Positions 45,172 to 55,900 of a stretch of 64,000 nucleotides of DNA are shown here, piece after piece (the first letter of the stretch is position 1; each line of letters opens with the position of its first letter). The notes under the pieces were generated by a model. That model was not told the origin of the DNA. It saw only the letters and a list, made by a program, of their open reading frames with translations, and ran no database searches. The stretch is from assembly GCA_947359465.1 (NCBI GenBank), contig OX375883.1, forward strand, positions 18,044,088 to 18,108,087. Direction: 5' to 3'. The position numbers and the translations under genes are program-made. This DNA is from Metellina segmentata. Lineage: Eukaryota; Arthropoda; Arachnida; Araneae; Tetragnathidae.

Positions 45172-45592
45172 CCAATTCTAAATGCACGTAGACCAGTTGG
45201 AAGTGTAACGGATTAGCAACGGGAGGTTTCAAAGTTCGAATCCAACCAAAGGATTCAGTGTAAAAAGGAGTGTTGCAAATTAAATCTTCCGTGTCCTCAA
45301 ATGTCCACGTTGGCGTGATGCGGAAGTCTGGAGAGTAGGGCGCCAGCTCTTGTGTGACCGTGTACAAAGAGAGCTGGTGCACGTTAAATCTGTCGTGGCC
45401 ACCAATGTCCTCCCGTTGGTGTGGTGTGGAAATTTGAAGAGGTGGGGTTCCAGCTCGGGTGTTATTCCCGTCATCTGACCGTGGTTGAAATTTACGTGGT
45501 GTTGTCGTCGGATCTTTCCCTTCTGGATTGATCCCTGACCGTCGTGAATAGCCCGTTGTGTTGCTCCACTGCGACGTTAATTAAAGTACCAA
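45172..45592 (+). mobile_element. tRNA-SINE, dimer-like copy, head type B
   Basis: The head is type B (gaccagttggaagtgtaacg, B box AGTTCGAATCC). The central block occurs twice in a row: first acgttggcgtgatgcggaag to gcgccagctcttgtg, then from gagctggtgcacgttaaatc again through ggggttccagctcgggtg. Tail ttgctccactgcgacgttaa. A chimera or slippage product of two copies. Confidence 0.88.
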
Positions 45593-46110
45593 ATATGCTC
45601 CCATAGTTTCAAAAAACAAAAACGAACGGCCGAAAGTAAATTTAAAAATTTCAAATTGCAAGTCATATCGATTATTGAAATAAGAATGGAGTGAGAAACG
45701 TTGTTACATAAATACCATTACTGTTATAACGTTAAGTACCATTTATACCATAACAGCATAAATTCTTACCGGCAGAAAACACCATTGAATTAATCAGAAG
45801 CTTCACGTGCTTTTGGCTCGTCATGCTGGCATCATTCTTTAAGACTGGTGAGTTTTTATTCCTCAAGGCAGAATCCAGAGCAACAATATTTGCTCGAGCA
45901 CGTTTCAGTTCTCCAGACGCATAACCAGTAGCTTAATTTATCCTGTCTGGGAAAGTTTGAGAGCAGTTTTTAAATGTCTCCTTGTCCTCTAAATATTCTT
46001 CGACTAGATCCGTTCGCAATAATTTTTATTTTAACGCTATTTTGATCTACCTACTTTCCATTTACACAACCAAAGACCGTCGTGCAAAACTAGCACTGGT
46101 GACCGTTAAA
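45593..46110. other. Unassigned DNA
   Basis: No gene or repeat boundary recognised. Confidence 0.4.
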
Positions 46111-46112
46111 TA

Positions 46113-46685
46113 CACTACCTTACAATAATGTACCGGACGCCTGCGGATTTGCATAAAAACCGACTACTTGTTTGGGGGTGTTTTTCGTGGTATGGCCTGG
46201 GACCTTTGCATGTTGTTCCTGGTCAATTGAACGCCGACGCCTACATGGACATTTATGACAATCAGATTCTTCCTGCGCTCTGGCAATTTTATGGAAAGGA
46301 ACGAATGTTACTTCCAGAGCGACAACGCTCAGTGTCATGTAGAAGAGTCTGTCGAGCAGTGGTATCGAGGTATGGATGTAAAACGTCTTCCCTGGCCTGC
46401 TCAGAGTCCCGATCTAAACCCATTAAAACATTTATGGGACGAGTTAGAGCGACGCTTACGGACCAGGGAACCAAGTCCGAAATCGACAGCTGAGCTGGCG
46501 ACATTCTTGCAGAAGGAATGGACACCCCAATACCCATAGCTGTGTATCAAAACCTTGTTGAAAGTATGCCCAGAAGGGTTGCTAGTGTCATTGCAGCACG
46601 TGGGGGACCATCCCCCTATTAAAGCATGTATTCCTTCCCTTATACCATCACATCTTGTTGTCCGGTCCATTATTGTAGGGTAGTG
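46113..46685 (+). mobile_element. 573-bp Tc1 deletion derivative, copy 1
   Basis: TA flanks; terminal repeats cactaccttacaataatg on the left and its inverse ending ttattgtagggtagtg on the right. Coding remnants: LLVWGCFSWYGLGPLHVVPG, FQSDNAQCH (second Asp), LPWPAQSPDLNPLKHLWDEL. The catalytic Glu of a DD34E transposase is replaced by Lys (LKHLW instead of IEHLW). The end ARGGPSPY is typical of Tc1. The DNA-binding half and the first Asp are deleted at the same place as in the copy at 52148. Confidence 0.92.
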
Positions 46686-46687
46686 TA

Positions 46688-46890
46688 TGTCGTGGTCTCA
46701 AATGTCATCACGTTGGCGTGCCGTGGAAGTTTGGAGAGTGGGGTGCCATCTCAGGTGTGACCTCGTCATCTGTGGTTGAAAATTACGTGGTGTTGTCCTT
46801 GGAGCTTTACCCTCGGATTTGATCTCGAACCGTCGACCATAGCCTGTTGTGTTACTCCAGTGCGACGTTAATTAAAATACCTTCCTACGT
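46688..46890 (+). mobile_element. tRNA-SINE copy, 5' truncated
   Basis: Starts in the body (tgtcgtggtctcaaatgtca) immediately next to the Tc1 right end, continues tggaagtttggagagtgg and tcatctg, and ends gtgcgacgttaattaaaata. The truncation at the Tc1 border suggests that the Tc1 inserted into this SINE or replaced its head. Confidence 0.85.
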
Positions 46891-46994
46891 ACCATTGATG
46901 TAATTTGAAATGATACTTTCCAAAGGTATTTGATGGGTTCATCATGTGGACCATGTGTATGCCATGGGTTGTTTCCAGCGGTTAGATAGGAGTC

Positions 46995-47225
46995 GTTCAG
47001 GAGCAGCATACACAACGTTTACAACATTGGCGACGGTCCGGAATCAATCCGAAAGGGAAAGATCAGAAAATAGCCCCTCGTCGTTTCGAACCGTGGTCAG
47101 GTGACGAGGTCAGAACTGAATCCAGAGCTGCCAGTACTGCGGTGAGAAGTTTGGTACCCCACTATCCAAACTTCTTTTTCGCGTCAACGTCTAGAGATAG
47201 CATTGGACAACTTACGGCCAACCAC
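46995..47225 (-). mobile_element. tRNA-SINE copy, diverged
   Basis: The minus strand retains gtcaccatctgaccac-like body words: gaccgtcgccaatgttg, ttgattccggaccgtcg, tcacctgaccacggttc and agtttggatagtgggg. Tail and head are degraded. Confidence 0.65.
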
Positions 47226-47699
47226 TTGTGACAAAAACATGTCCCTATTGAAATCGTTATATTTAATGTAGCCCATTTGTCCTTTCGTGTAATTTTTTTG
47301 GTAAAAGCAAATCCCACCTAATTTCAAAATAAGATATAAGAAGATTAAAAAAAAATTAGGATGGCTTTTTTTTTGCTACATCAATTTGCAAAATATCCAA
47401 GATGGCGTCAAACTAACTGCTGTAATACACTATTTATTATCGTCAGTGGTAATTATGATAAAATTACTCAAGTGTCTAAATATATATTTTCTGGCTCAAA
47501 ACAGTAAAAGAAATTTTAAAAAAATCATAAACTTATTAAAGATATTGTTTGGTAGTTTATTATTCTTAGATACATATCTATGGAAAACATATTTATTCTT
47601 TGTTTTACTGTACAAATCAACCTACAATACAATGCAATACAAAATATTTATGAAATATGTATTTTTTAAATATTTAAGTTGGTGTTAATAAACATTCAA
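47226..47699. other. AT-rich DNA, no gene recognised
   Basis: A patch near 47265-47325 (tgtagcccatttgtcctttc, tttttttggtaaaagcaaat) is related to one arm of the fold-back at 51380-51635. A 100-codon frame at 47386-47688 is AT-driven. Confidence 0.4.
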
Positions 47700-50100
47700 A
47701 TATCTAATAATACGTACTTTTTTCATCAAAATCCTCAGATAACCCTTTGTGGCTAGGTTTATTGTTGCAACTGAAAACCCAGCATCCACAAATTTCGTTG
47801 TATGAAATATTATTCTTGCGGCAGCTACGCTATCTTGCACATCCGCTTTTGTATCCACACTTAATCAATTGCGAAACAACCTCTGAAGCTGGTGCATTCA
47901 AACATCGAACTGGATAAAAGTGATTTGCACCAACCTCAAACGTCCAACCAAATTCATCTGGTGATGGGAGACATGGGTGATTCTCATTAGCTTTCTTCCA
48001 GATCATTATCACGTAATGTGCCTGACGAATGTGGGGATCCAGTGAGCCATAAGTTGGTGGAAGTTCTTCTCCTTCTGCTGAACGATTTGAGTACAGGTGT
48101 CAACGGAGTTCATTTACTTTTGTGGGAGTTTGTGAACGATACAAAATGCAGACAAAGCGTTCCAACTGTGAGTATACGTTGGAGATCAGATTTATAGCAC
48201 TACCAAGCATTGATAAAGAGTCTAGTATTTCATCGTCACAATCCATGAATTTCTTGAAACACCAATCTTTGGTTCTTCCAGTAAATCTGCCAGAAACATC
48301 TCACCCTGTAATCGCATGAAACCACATCAGTGAAAAACCGCTCTTTTGTCCTAAGTTGTTCTACATACCTCGAACAAAAATATTCCTCGTTTGCCTTCCA
48401 TGTGAAGAACGTTGTAGACGGTGGTAAACGTGTACAAGCAACAACAGCACTTCCGTGTCTGAAGACATCTAGCTCTACCGCACTGCTAACAGAGAGAAAG
48501 AGGCATGCACTACTATCAGTGTATGTCTCTTTGCAGTGAGATAGAAGTGAGTCTGGAATATCAACATACCATTTGTTTGTGTTACCCAGGTCACCGTGTT
48601 TTTTAAAGCTTGATATGTACAGCGGAGAAAGTCGAGCATATTTTAAATGATCATAGGCAAAATAGTACTTTACAAGCTACTCTACAGTCTGCATATGTAG
48701 CGATATGTCTCACTGTCTAGTGGTTCTAACAAATTGGAGAACGATCTAAAATATTGTTTTACTTCAATTTCCTTATGAAAGACTGCATCCTATTTGTTTG
48801 TCTTTATATTGATTGAGCTTTTGTAGAATGGGTTTCCAGATTCAAACATTTCACCTGTTTTTGCAAAACAGTACTTTACAAGCGACTCTACAGTCTGCAT
48901 ATGTAGCGATATGTCTCACTGTCTAGTGGTTCTAACAAATTGGAGAATGGTCTCAAATATTGTTTTACTTCAATTTCCTTATGAAAGACTGCATCATATT
49001 TGCTTGTCTTTATATTGATTAATCTTTTGTAGAATGGGTTTCCAGATTCAAACATTTCAACTGTTTTTGCAAAAGCATCATTAAGGTTATGCTTTCCATC
49101 TGGATCACTGTTAATGTCTTGCTAATATGCTTCTCCCAAAAGGGCCGAAGTTTCTTTCAGGAAAGTTTCCTTCCTCTGTTGATGTTTTAGAAATTTCTGG
49201 AAGTACAAACTGTACAAAGCTAGCAAGGTAATTACATGAGTTTCCAATGCCCGATAAGTATCTTTCCCGTTGATGATTTGGGAAACTGTTGTAGGGAGTC
49301 AAGTCCATCTTCAACCCAAGCTTGGTCAATGCCACTGTCTTCCACATGTTGACCCAAGCTTGGTCAGTGACATGTCTTCCACATATTGGCTCATGGCTGC
49401 CAGTGCCCAGAATACGATGTGCAGCTCCCCAGGCCGGAACAGGAAACGCTTCTATATATCTTCTTGTTCCATCCATAACTGCATGGTCATATCGTACAAC
49501 TGAAGATCAAGAGACACAACAGTGAGAGACTCCGATCCCATGGCATGAGTGGTGATGGCACGAGCTTTTACCTGTGTACAATACGACATACGTAGTTGGT
49601 GGTAAACGTATTATAGTCGCAGAACAAGGGCAATGTTTGTCTTAGATCCGGAAGAAGTGAATAAAGAGTTGAATTCTCCTTGTGTTCCTGGACAAGAAGA
49701 GCTAAGTTTTACTTCTACCTTATTTTATTTGAAGTATAAGCAGCCAATAACCCATTACATATCCCTTTGTCTATTTAGCTCTGAGTTAGACATACAGGAA
49801 TTCAGTTTGATGACACACTTCAAGTTTGTCGTTACCGGTTTTCACATGATAATGTCACATGGAATACTCGTTTCTAATGATAGAGACCTTGATGATCGAT
49901 CAATGTTAAGTGGTACTGGCGAAGACTTGTCTGTTTCTGTCTGATACACAACGATGACAGTACCTTGCAGTGTGTTTATACCACCAAGTGTAGATTGAAG
50001 GAAGTCAATGTTGTCCAGTGCGAACCAAACAAAATTGTTATGGACCAACCAAAGGTGGAAGATACAGTCCTCCCATTGATTTCATTCGTTCAAGAACAGT
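47700..50100 (-). pseudogene. Relic of a large uncharacterised CxC-tailed protein
   Basis: Minus-strand pieces, in order from about 50050: NNFVWFALDNIDFLQSTLGG, NTLQGTVIVVYQTETDK. Then, after a gap, come RRYIEAFPVPAWGAAHRILG and LGLKMDLTPYNSFPNHQRER (49111-49476), AYDHLKYARLSPLYISSFKK (about 48630), DVFRHGSAVVACTRLPPSTT, ELPPTYGSLDPHIRQAHYV and PCLPSPDEFGWTFEVGA. The end is Cys-rich, IKCGYKSGCA, stop, RSCRKNN...ICGC. This is the order seen in a large arthropod/cnidarian protein family of unknown function whose copies are abundant and end in a CxxxxxC..C.C tail. I cannot name the function. Stops, frameshifts and a tandem duplication show that this copy is dead. Confidence 0.7.
48658..49069. 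repeat. 206-bp direct tandem duplication
   Basis: 48658-48863 and 48864-49069 are almost identical (about 10 differences by eye; both contain ctctacagtctgcatatgta and gggtttccagattcaaacat). It lies inside the CxC-protein relic and is younger than the loss of coding. Confidence 0.93.
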
Positions 50101-50227
50101 ATTTGCGATTGCAGTCTCTATTTCCATAACCTTTTTGTTACTAAATAATGAGATTTAAACGGCTCAGTTTCTGGACAATGGCTTTGGATCGTGTCTTTTT
50201 ATCTCCATCTAGAGCTAATCCACACTA

Positions 50228-50687
50228 ATGGTGGCTTCACACTAACGGCGACAGCGACAAACAACATGTCTCTTCGCTATTGCGCATGCGTATTACTAAC
50301 GAATTTTGTTTCATCTCCTGGTTTGTCGTTGTCGCCGCGCTTTTAAGACTTGGAGGAAGTCCAACTTTTTTCTCTGTCGCCATGTCGACAGCCAATCAGA
50401 TTCCTAAGCACCTTGCCTGATCCGATTTCGGTTGAAGTTTTTCACCAACTGCTTTCTTTCATATTCAGCCAGAAGCTTTAAAAGCAATCGTCTTCGCTGC
50501 AAAAGGAGTTTTATTAAACACAGACGAGATCTGTCAGCCATCTTGTAAAAATAGAAGCGGAAATAAAAGTTTTGTTTTCGAAAAAGAAGATTATGCGCAT
50601 GCGCAAATAAAGTGATGTTGCTAGCGGTGCGAAGGCTTTTTTAACAGCAACAGAGACAGCCGACAGCCGTTGGTGTGGAGCCACCAT
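50228..50687. mobile_element. 460-bp MITE, TA target site
   Basis: Ends atggtggcttcacactaacg and, inverted, atggtggctccacaccaacg, both flanked by TA. Internal words gacagcgac / gtcgctgtc-like and gcgcatgcgc-type sequences repeat near both ends. No transposase. A minus-strand frame across 50514-50774 extends past the element and is not called. Confidence 0.85.
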
Positions 50688-51379
50688 TAGGGGCGTTTCA
50701 ATGCTGTCTTTGAAACCCGTATTTGCGTGCTTCGTTTCGTAGGTAACCTGCCGATCAGATTGGCATGCACGCACAGTGTGCTATGCCAGTGAAGTTGCAC
50801 TCTGGTCTATAGATTCGACCCTGTCGAAACCTCTTGATAGTGTGCTTGCAGAAGAGTTCTACCAAGGTAGATGGTTTGTAATCATCAAACGTTCTCTAAA
50901 ATTTCCAAGTTGCGACACTTTTAATGTCTCTTAATATTTTGGCAGCTTTCTAAAGGAGTTTCATATATTCTTTTACGTCACTTGTGGACTGAACACCTGT
51001 TAATAAAAGTGTACTTAGCTTTAGTAGAAATAATTTTTTCTGGTTAGGTTTTGTCTGTAGTTAAATGTTTTTGTAGAGCTAAATAAAATTTCATAAAAAT
51101 ATATTAGATATGTGAGTGTATGTGTAATATACATACAATCCAAACTACCAAGCGCAATCCTAGCCTAATAGCTGATACCAGTTGATTGGATTACCGAAGT
51201 CCCGGGTTACGCACAAGCCTTGGGCTTATGTAGGCATCATCCAATTATAAGAAAAAGAAAATAAATACATACTCAAAAGGTGAGCTGTAAATGTTGAGCA
51301 GTAAGAAAAGTCGCGGCGGTCATAAAAAAAGTAGCGACGGCCATCTTGGATTTTAGGTTATCAGAATGTTAAGAAATAA
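50688..51379. other. Unassigned DNA
   Basis: No gene recognised. At about 51140-51230 a stretch with cctaatagctgatacca, gtcccgggttacgc and a short cttgggcttatg region looks SINE- or tRNA-like, but I could not fit A and B boxes. Confidence 0.35.
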
Positions 51380-51635
51380 TTCCAATTTTTGTTCGGTACG
51401 TACTTTTAACAATTAGTGTAGTCCATTTGTCATTAAATACAATTTCGTGTTTTTTTTTTGGTAAATGCAAATTCTCGATGTTGTTACTTTTAGCTATGAA
51501 CTTTTTCTAATGTTCATAGTAAAAACTAACAACATCGAGACTTTGCATTTACCAAAAAAACACACGAAATTACATTTAATGACAAATGGACTACACTAAT
51601 TGTTAAAAGAATGTGTCGAACAAAAATTGTGTTTC
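51380..51635. repeat. Fold-back palindrome, arms of about 122 bp
   Basis: 51380-51501 and 51512-51635 are inverse copies at roughly 88 percent by eye, separated by a 10-nt loop (tttttctaat). Both arms contain attagtgtagtccatttgtc and a ttttttggtaaatgcaaa tract. A transcript would fold into one long hairpin. Confidence 0.9.
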
Positions 51636-51653
51636 CGCATTAGTAAACAGCAT

Positions 51654-51950
51654 GGTAGGTAGGTATTTTAATTAACGTCGCACTGGAGAACCACAACGGG
51701 CTACTCGCGACGGTCCAGGATCAGTCAAAAGATCTGAGGACACCACCAGGTAATTTTGAAGCACGGTCAGATGACGAGTAAATACTTGACAATGGATCCC
51801 AGTCTCTAAACTTCCACACTACACAAACATAAGTCAATTTGAGGCCACGACAGTTTTAACGTGTACCAACCCCAATGAATACAATGGTCTTTGACTGGAC
51901 CGATTTTAAAAGTCTCAACCTTTCGGTAGCTAATCCGTTGTTCTTCCAAC
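51654..51950 (-). mobile_element. tRNA-SINE, near full-length, head type B
   Basis: Plus strand starts with the tail in reverse (ggtaggtaggtattttaatt, then aacgtcgcactgg), passes gacggtccaggatcag and the body, and reaches the type B head (inverse of gttggaagaacaacggatta). The B box has decayed. Confidence 0.82.
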
Positions 51951-51960
51951 TGTGCTATTT

Positions 51961-52093
51961 CGTCATCTGACCGTAGTTAAAAATTATGTGGTGTTGTCCT
52001 CGGATCTCTTGCTTTGGGTTTGATTCCGGACCGTCGCCAATGGACTACTGCGTTGCTCCAGTGTGACGTTAATTAAATACCTACCTACCTAGC
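51961..52093 (+). mobile_element. tRNA-SINE 3' fragment
   Basis: Begins at tcatctgaccgtag and ends ttgctccagtgtgacgttaa, tacctacctacc. It lies tail-outward next to the previous inverse copy, so the pair forms a short inverted repeat. Confidence 0.85.
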
Positions 52094-52147
52094 TGGTAGT
52101 TGAAATGAGATATCAAATGTGAGCTATGATACTTTGCCATCATTATA

Positions 52148-52903
52148 CACTACCCTACAATATGCAGTGGATTTGCATAAAATCCGACTATTTGTCAAGG
52201 GGTGTTTTTCTTGGTATGGCCTGGAACCTTTATTTGTTGTTCCTGGTCAATTGAACGACGACGCCTACATGAACATTTTGGACAATCAGGTCCTTCCTAC
52301 GCTCTGACAATTATGTGAAATGGACGAATGTTGCTTCCAAAACGACAACGCTCCGTGTCATGTAGCAGACTCTGTCGAGCAGTGGTATCGAGGTATGGAT
52401 GTAAAACGTCTTCCCTGGCCTGCTCAGAGTCCCGATCTAAACCCCATAGAACATTTGTGGGACGCGTTAGAGCGACGCTTACGGACCTGGGAAACAAGTC
52501 CGAAATCGACAGCTGAGCTGGCGACATTCTTGCAGCAAGAATGGACACCAATACCCATGGCTGTATATCCAAACCTTGTTGAAAGTTTTTTTTTTTTCAA
52601 ATCTCCAAGCTAGCGACAGCTAGACAAATTCCATGAGGTTAAAAACACGCCAAAAAGTCCACAACTCTCAAGGGCTCCTTGGACAGATCTTCCCAGGAAA
52701 GTTGAAGGCAGTCCAAAATGTGGTCTGGGGAGGCAATTTCTGTAGCAAATTTTCCGCAAATTGCAAAAATCTTGTGTTGAAAGTATGCCCGGAAGGGTTG
52801 CTAGTGTCATTGCAGCACGTGGGGGACCATCCCCTTATTAAAGCATGTATTCTTTCCCTAAACCATCACATCTTGCTGTCCTGTCCATTATTGTAGGGAA
52901 GTG
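52148..52903 (+). mobile_element. Tc1 deletion derivative, copy 2, with insertion
   Basis: Same family as 46113-46685: TA flanks, ends cactaccctacaata and ttattgtagggaagtg. Preserves FQNDNAPCH (second Asp), then 34 residues, then the Glu of SPDLNPIEHLWDALERR, so this copy keeps the DD34E spacing. The internal deletion is at the same place as in copy 1. A 189-bp retrocopy interrupts it at 52586. Confidence 0.93.
52586..52774 (-). mobile_element. Poly(A)-tailed retrocopy inside the Tc1 element
   Basis: The insert starts with a run of 12 T (a poly(A) tail on the minus strand) and is flanked by the 9-bp duplication tgttgaaag (52577-52585 and 52775-52783). On the minus strand it reads FLQFAENLLQKLPPQTTFW and FNFPGKICPRSP before a stop, then non-coding sequence to the A run. 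This is what a 5'-truncated copy of an mRNA end, or of a LINE/SINE end, looks like. The parent was not identified. Confidence 0.8.
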
Positions 52904-53592
52904 TATATGAACAATTATAACAGTATAGAGCAGGTGTCATGCTCTGATTAAAAATACTAAGGCCTTTCAAAGATTAAAAGTATTTTGAATAAAATTATAT
53001 GTTATTTTACTACCAGAAAAAAAATATATGACTCAGTTCTCTTCGCAACTGTAACCTCGACTAGATGATTTGCCAATGAACCAAATTTGTTAATAAGGAC
53101 GGAGTATAATAACCAGGAAGCAATGGAAGCATGAATCAATTGATTGTTCAGAAACGGGAGACAACATCAAGGTCACGAAATAACAGATATTTCGAGTGAT
53201 TGAGGAAGAAACACCACAAATTCCGCCACCGTGATGCGGAAAATGAGAAGCATTCTGGAAAAGAGGCAATTTTGTTCTCTTCGTGTATGCAGATTTGCGG
53301 AATCGCCTGTCATGCATGTTTATGGCTCAGCCATCTTGTGTTTGTATTGCTAAGTTCTTCCGACGGCGGTTGATTGTTTCATGGGAAAATAAAATAAAGA
53401 GTACATCAGTAAAACATCTTGATGGGAATTGATTGTAAATGATCGAGCGTGTTAGAGTTGACCATTGACGTATTTGGATTACTAATTCCCAATTAGGTTA
53501 ACAACAAGGATACGGATGTTTCCAAGAATAATAAAAAAACTGCCTTTGGTACAGCTTTATTACAAAGACTTTGTAGCGAGTTTTGACAGGCA
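52904..53592. other. Unassigned DNA
   Basis: No gene recognised. A 75-codon minus-strand frame (53090-53317) has no known motif. Confidence 0.4.
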
Positions 53593-53760
53593 GGTGCGTA
53601 TTTTAATTAACGTCGCACTGAAACAGCACAACAGACTATTGGTGATGACACGGGATCAACCCCGAGGATTGCAGCCCATGATTTTGAACCGTGGTCAGAC
53701 GACGAGGCCACACCTGATCTGGCACCCCACTCTTCAAACTTCCACAACACAACAAAGTTG
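53593..53760 (-). mobile_element. tRNA-SINE fragment
   Basis: Reverse tail (gcgtattttaattaacgtcg), gatcaaccccgaggattg, ccgtggtcagacgacgag and ctggcaccccactcttcaaa. The head is missing. Confidence 0.82.
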
Positions 53761-53827
53761 TGTCAGGCGAAGGCAATCCCACACAATTAGGATTATGTCA
53801 ACACCTTCACGGTTATTTTCTTAGATA

Positions 53828-55057
53828 CACTCATGTCCATAAATTAAGGATAATGCCAGCTCCGGCAAATAAAGGTTCAGAAACAAAACATGTAGGAGGT
53901 GGTTGACTGGCTGTAACTCGTCGGCCAAGCATGTCCTACACATGCTCTATCGGATTCAAGTCAGGTGAGAATGCTGGCCATTCCATACGGGTGATATCCT
54001 CAGATTCAAGGCATTCGTTTACAATGTTTGCACGGTGAGGACGGGCGTTGTCATCCATGGACACAAATTCTGCTCCCATGACACCCCTAAACAAACGTAA
54101 ATGTTGTTCCAGAATAATACCCCGATAAATTTGGCCACTCATGGTTCCGATTTGAACATGTAGATCTGTTCTGGAGCCCAGTATAATTCCGCTCCAAACG
54201 AGCAATCCTGCACCACCGTAGCGGTGTCGTTCAATGATGTTGTCTAGGTGGTAGCGTGTACCTGGCGTTCTCCATATGAACGTCCGCCGTGAATCAGACT
54301 GCAAGCTAAACGTGGACTCGTCGGAAAACATCACACACGCCCACTGTGACGATGTCCACATTGCATGTTCTCTACTCCAGGCTAACCGCTGGCGACAGTG
54401 AGTTGCCGTGAGCGGAACACATCTGACAGACCTGCGAGCATATAGACCAACATGTCCCAAAAGTCTGTAAACGGTTTGCCTTGAAACGGTCGTATGAAAG
54501 TCGAATGCTATGAAAAGTCGAAAATGCTATGAAGAGTCTATCTTGAAAAGTCGGATGCTATGCTCTGTCTGCTTCTTTTTGCAGTTACTGCCAAATATCG
54601 GTTGTCATTCGGTGTTGTAACTCGGGGGCGACCTGTACTGTAACGTCTACTGACATCTCCATCATTTTGGAATCGTTGCCCAAGCCTAGAGACGACACTT
54701 TGAGTGATTCCAAGTTCCACTAAAACTTCAGTCTGAGTACGCCCACATTCCAGGCGGCCGATAATTCTATCATGTAAAAAATCCTCGACATGCGTCCACT
54801 GTGCCATAACTATTCGGTTGTGGCACTGAGCGGCTTACAGAACGCTTGTGAACAATTTCACTTCTTTGCTACCATTCCTTATATACACCTCTCTTACACT
54901 CTCGTCATTGTGACGTACTATCGGCGTCATCTGATGGCTTCCTGTAATTTGGATATTATTCTTGAAGATGTGTGCGATAATTCTACAGGTGATATTTTTA
55001 CTTTAGAGTTCGATTTCCGTGTGATTCTGAATTATCCTTAAGTTATGGACATGAATG
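53828..55057 (-). mobile_element. 1230-bp Tc1-like element, full ends
   Basis: TA on both sides; ends cactcatgtccataaattaa and, inverted, cattcatgtccataacttaa. The length is close to that of intact Tc1-type elements (about 1.2-1.6 kb). Confidence 0.92.
53870..54807 (-). pseudogene. Tc1-like transposase pseudogene
   Basis: The minus strand starts with an ATG at 54807: DFLHDRIIGRLECGRTQTEV, GITQSVVSRLGQRFQNDGDV and GRPRVTTPNDNR, the bipartite helix-turn-helix with a GRPR hook. After an internal rearrangement (54460-54538, where gaaaagtcg..atgctatg is repeated three times) comes the catalytic core: FSDEST (first Asp), MDDNARPHRAN (second Asp), then 34 residues to the Glu of SPDLNPIEHV. The next codon, normally Trp, is a stop. 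The remaining C-terminus (DMLGRRVTASQPPPTCF) is short and truncated. All three catalytic residues survive, but the stop and the rearrangement disable it. Confidence 0.92.
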
Positions 55058-55788
55058 TATATAATTCTCTTACGGGCACACGAAAAAGACGTTATTTGTT
55101 ACCGCTTTTTGGCAACACTGTACGATTGTTTGTTTACACGAAGCCTCGAGCCTCAATTGAATTTATATAGCGTTATATCGGATGAAATTTTAATGAAAAC
55201 ACTTGAATTTTAGTCGAACTGTTGCAACTTATAATAGAAATCAAAGAGGGAGAGGCTCTTTTCAGGGCCATTTAAAAAACGGCCCTTTTCAGTGCCAATA
55301 ATTATAGTTCGACAAGACGCTTGCATTACAACATTTGACAAGAAACTCAATAAAAAAGTGTATAGTTTGCTCGAGTGCAGGGTTAAATGTACACACAAAC
55401 AACATGCTGGGTAATCAATTCCCAAAGCAGCGGTCAAAATTTGCTGAAAGTTTTTATTTCAATTCCAAATTGGTCGAGTTCTAATTAGAGAGCTCCTGTA
55501 ATACAACAGTTATATTTAAAAACTATTTTTTTTAATACCATTGTGTAAAAAGAATTTTCTGCTAAAACACATACCTTCATTGATGCGAGAGAAGCGAGCA
55601 ATGTGTGCGCAGCCAACCAATGAGGATTGCAAATCGATCCTAATTGGATTCGGGTGTTGGCGAGAAGGGGGAGGGCCCCTAGAAAAAATATATTTTACTA
55701 ATTTGTGTCCTATTTTACTACGTTTAAATAACTTTAGTTTGATATAATTAAAGCGATCTTTTATTACATTTATATTTTTTCCGTTGTT
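55058..55788. other. Unassigned DNA
   Basis: No gene recognised. A short inverted pattern around 55260-55285 (cttttcagggccattta, acggcccttttcag) is noted. Confidence 0.4.
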
Positions 55789-55900
55789 GCTCCATTGCGA
55801 CGTTATTGAAATACATCTACTTACGGGCCGCGTAAGACTGATTGCAAGAGTAACGGATTACAGACCGGAGGGTTGTGAGTTCGAATCCAACCTTCTTGAA
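55789..55900 (+). mobile_element. tRNA-SINE tail, then a type B head
   Basis: 55789-55826 is a SINE tail (ttgctccattgcgacgttat). 55832-55900 is a separate type B head: gactgattgcaagagtaacg and B box AGTTCGAATCC, followed by unrelated sequence. Confidence 0.75.

Noticed and set aside
47386..47688. 100-codon hydrophobic frame
   Set aside because: AT-driven, rich in Phe/Leu/Ile/Lys codons, no homologous motif.
50514..50774. 86-codon minus-strand frame
   Set aside because: It crosses the right boundary of the MITE at 50687, so it cannot be a native gene of either part.
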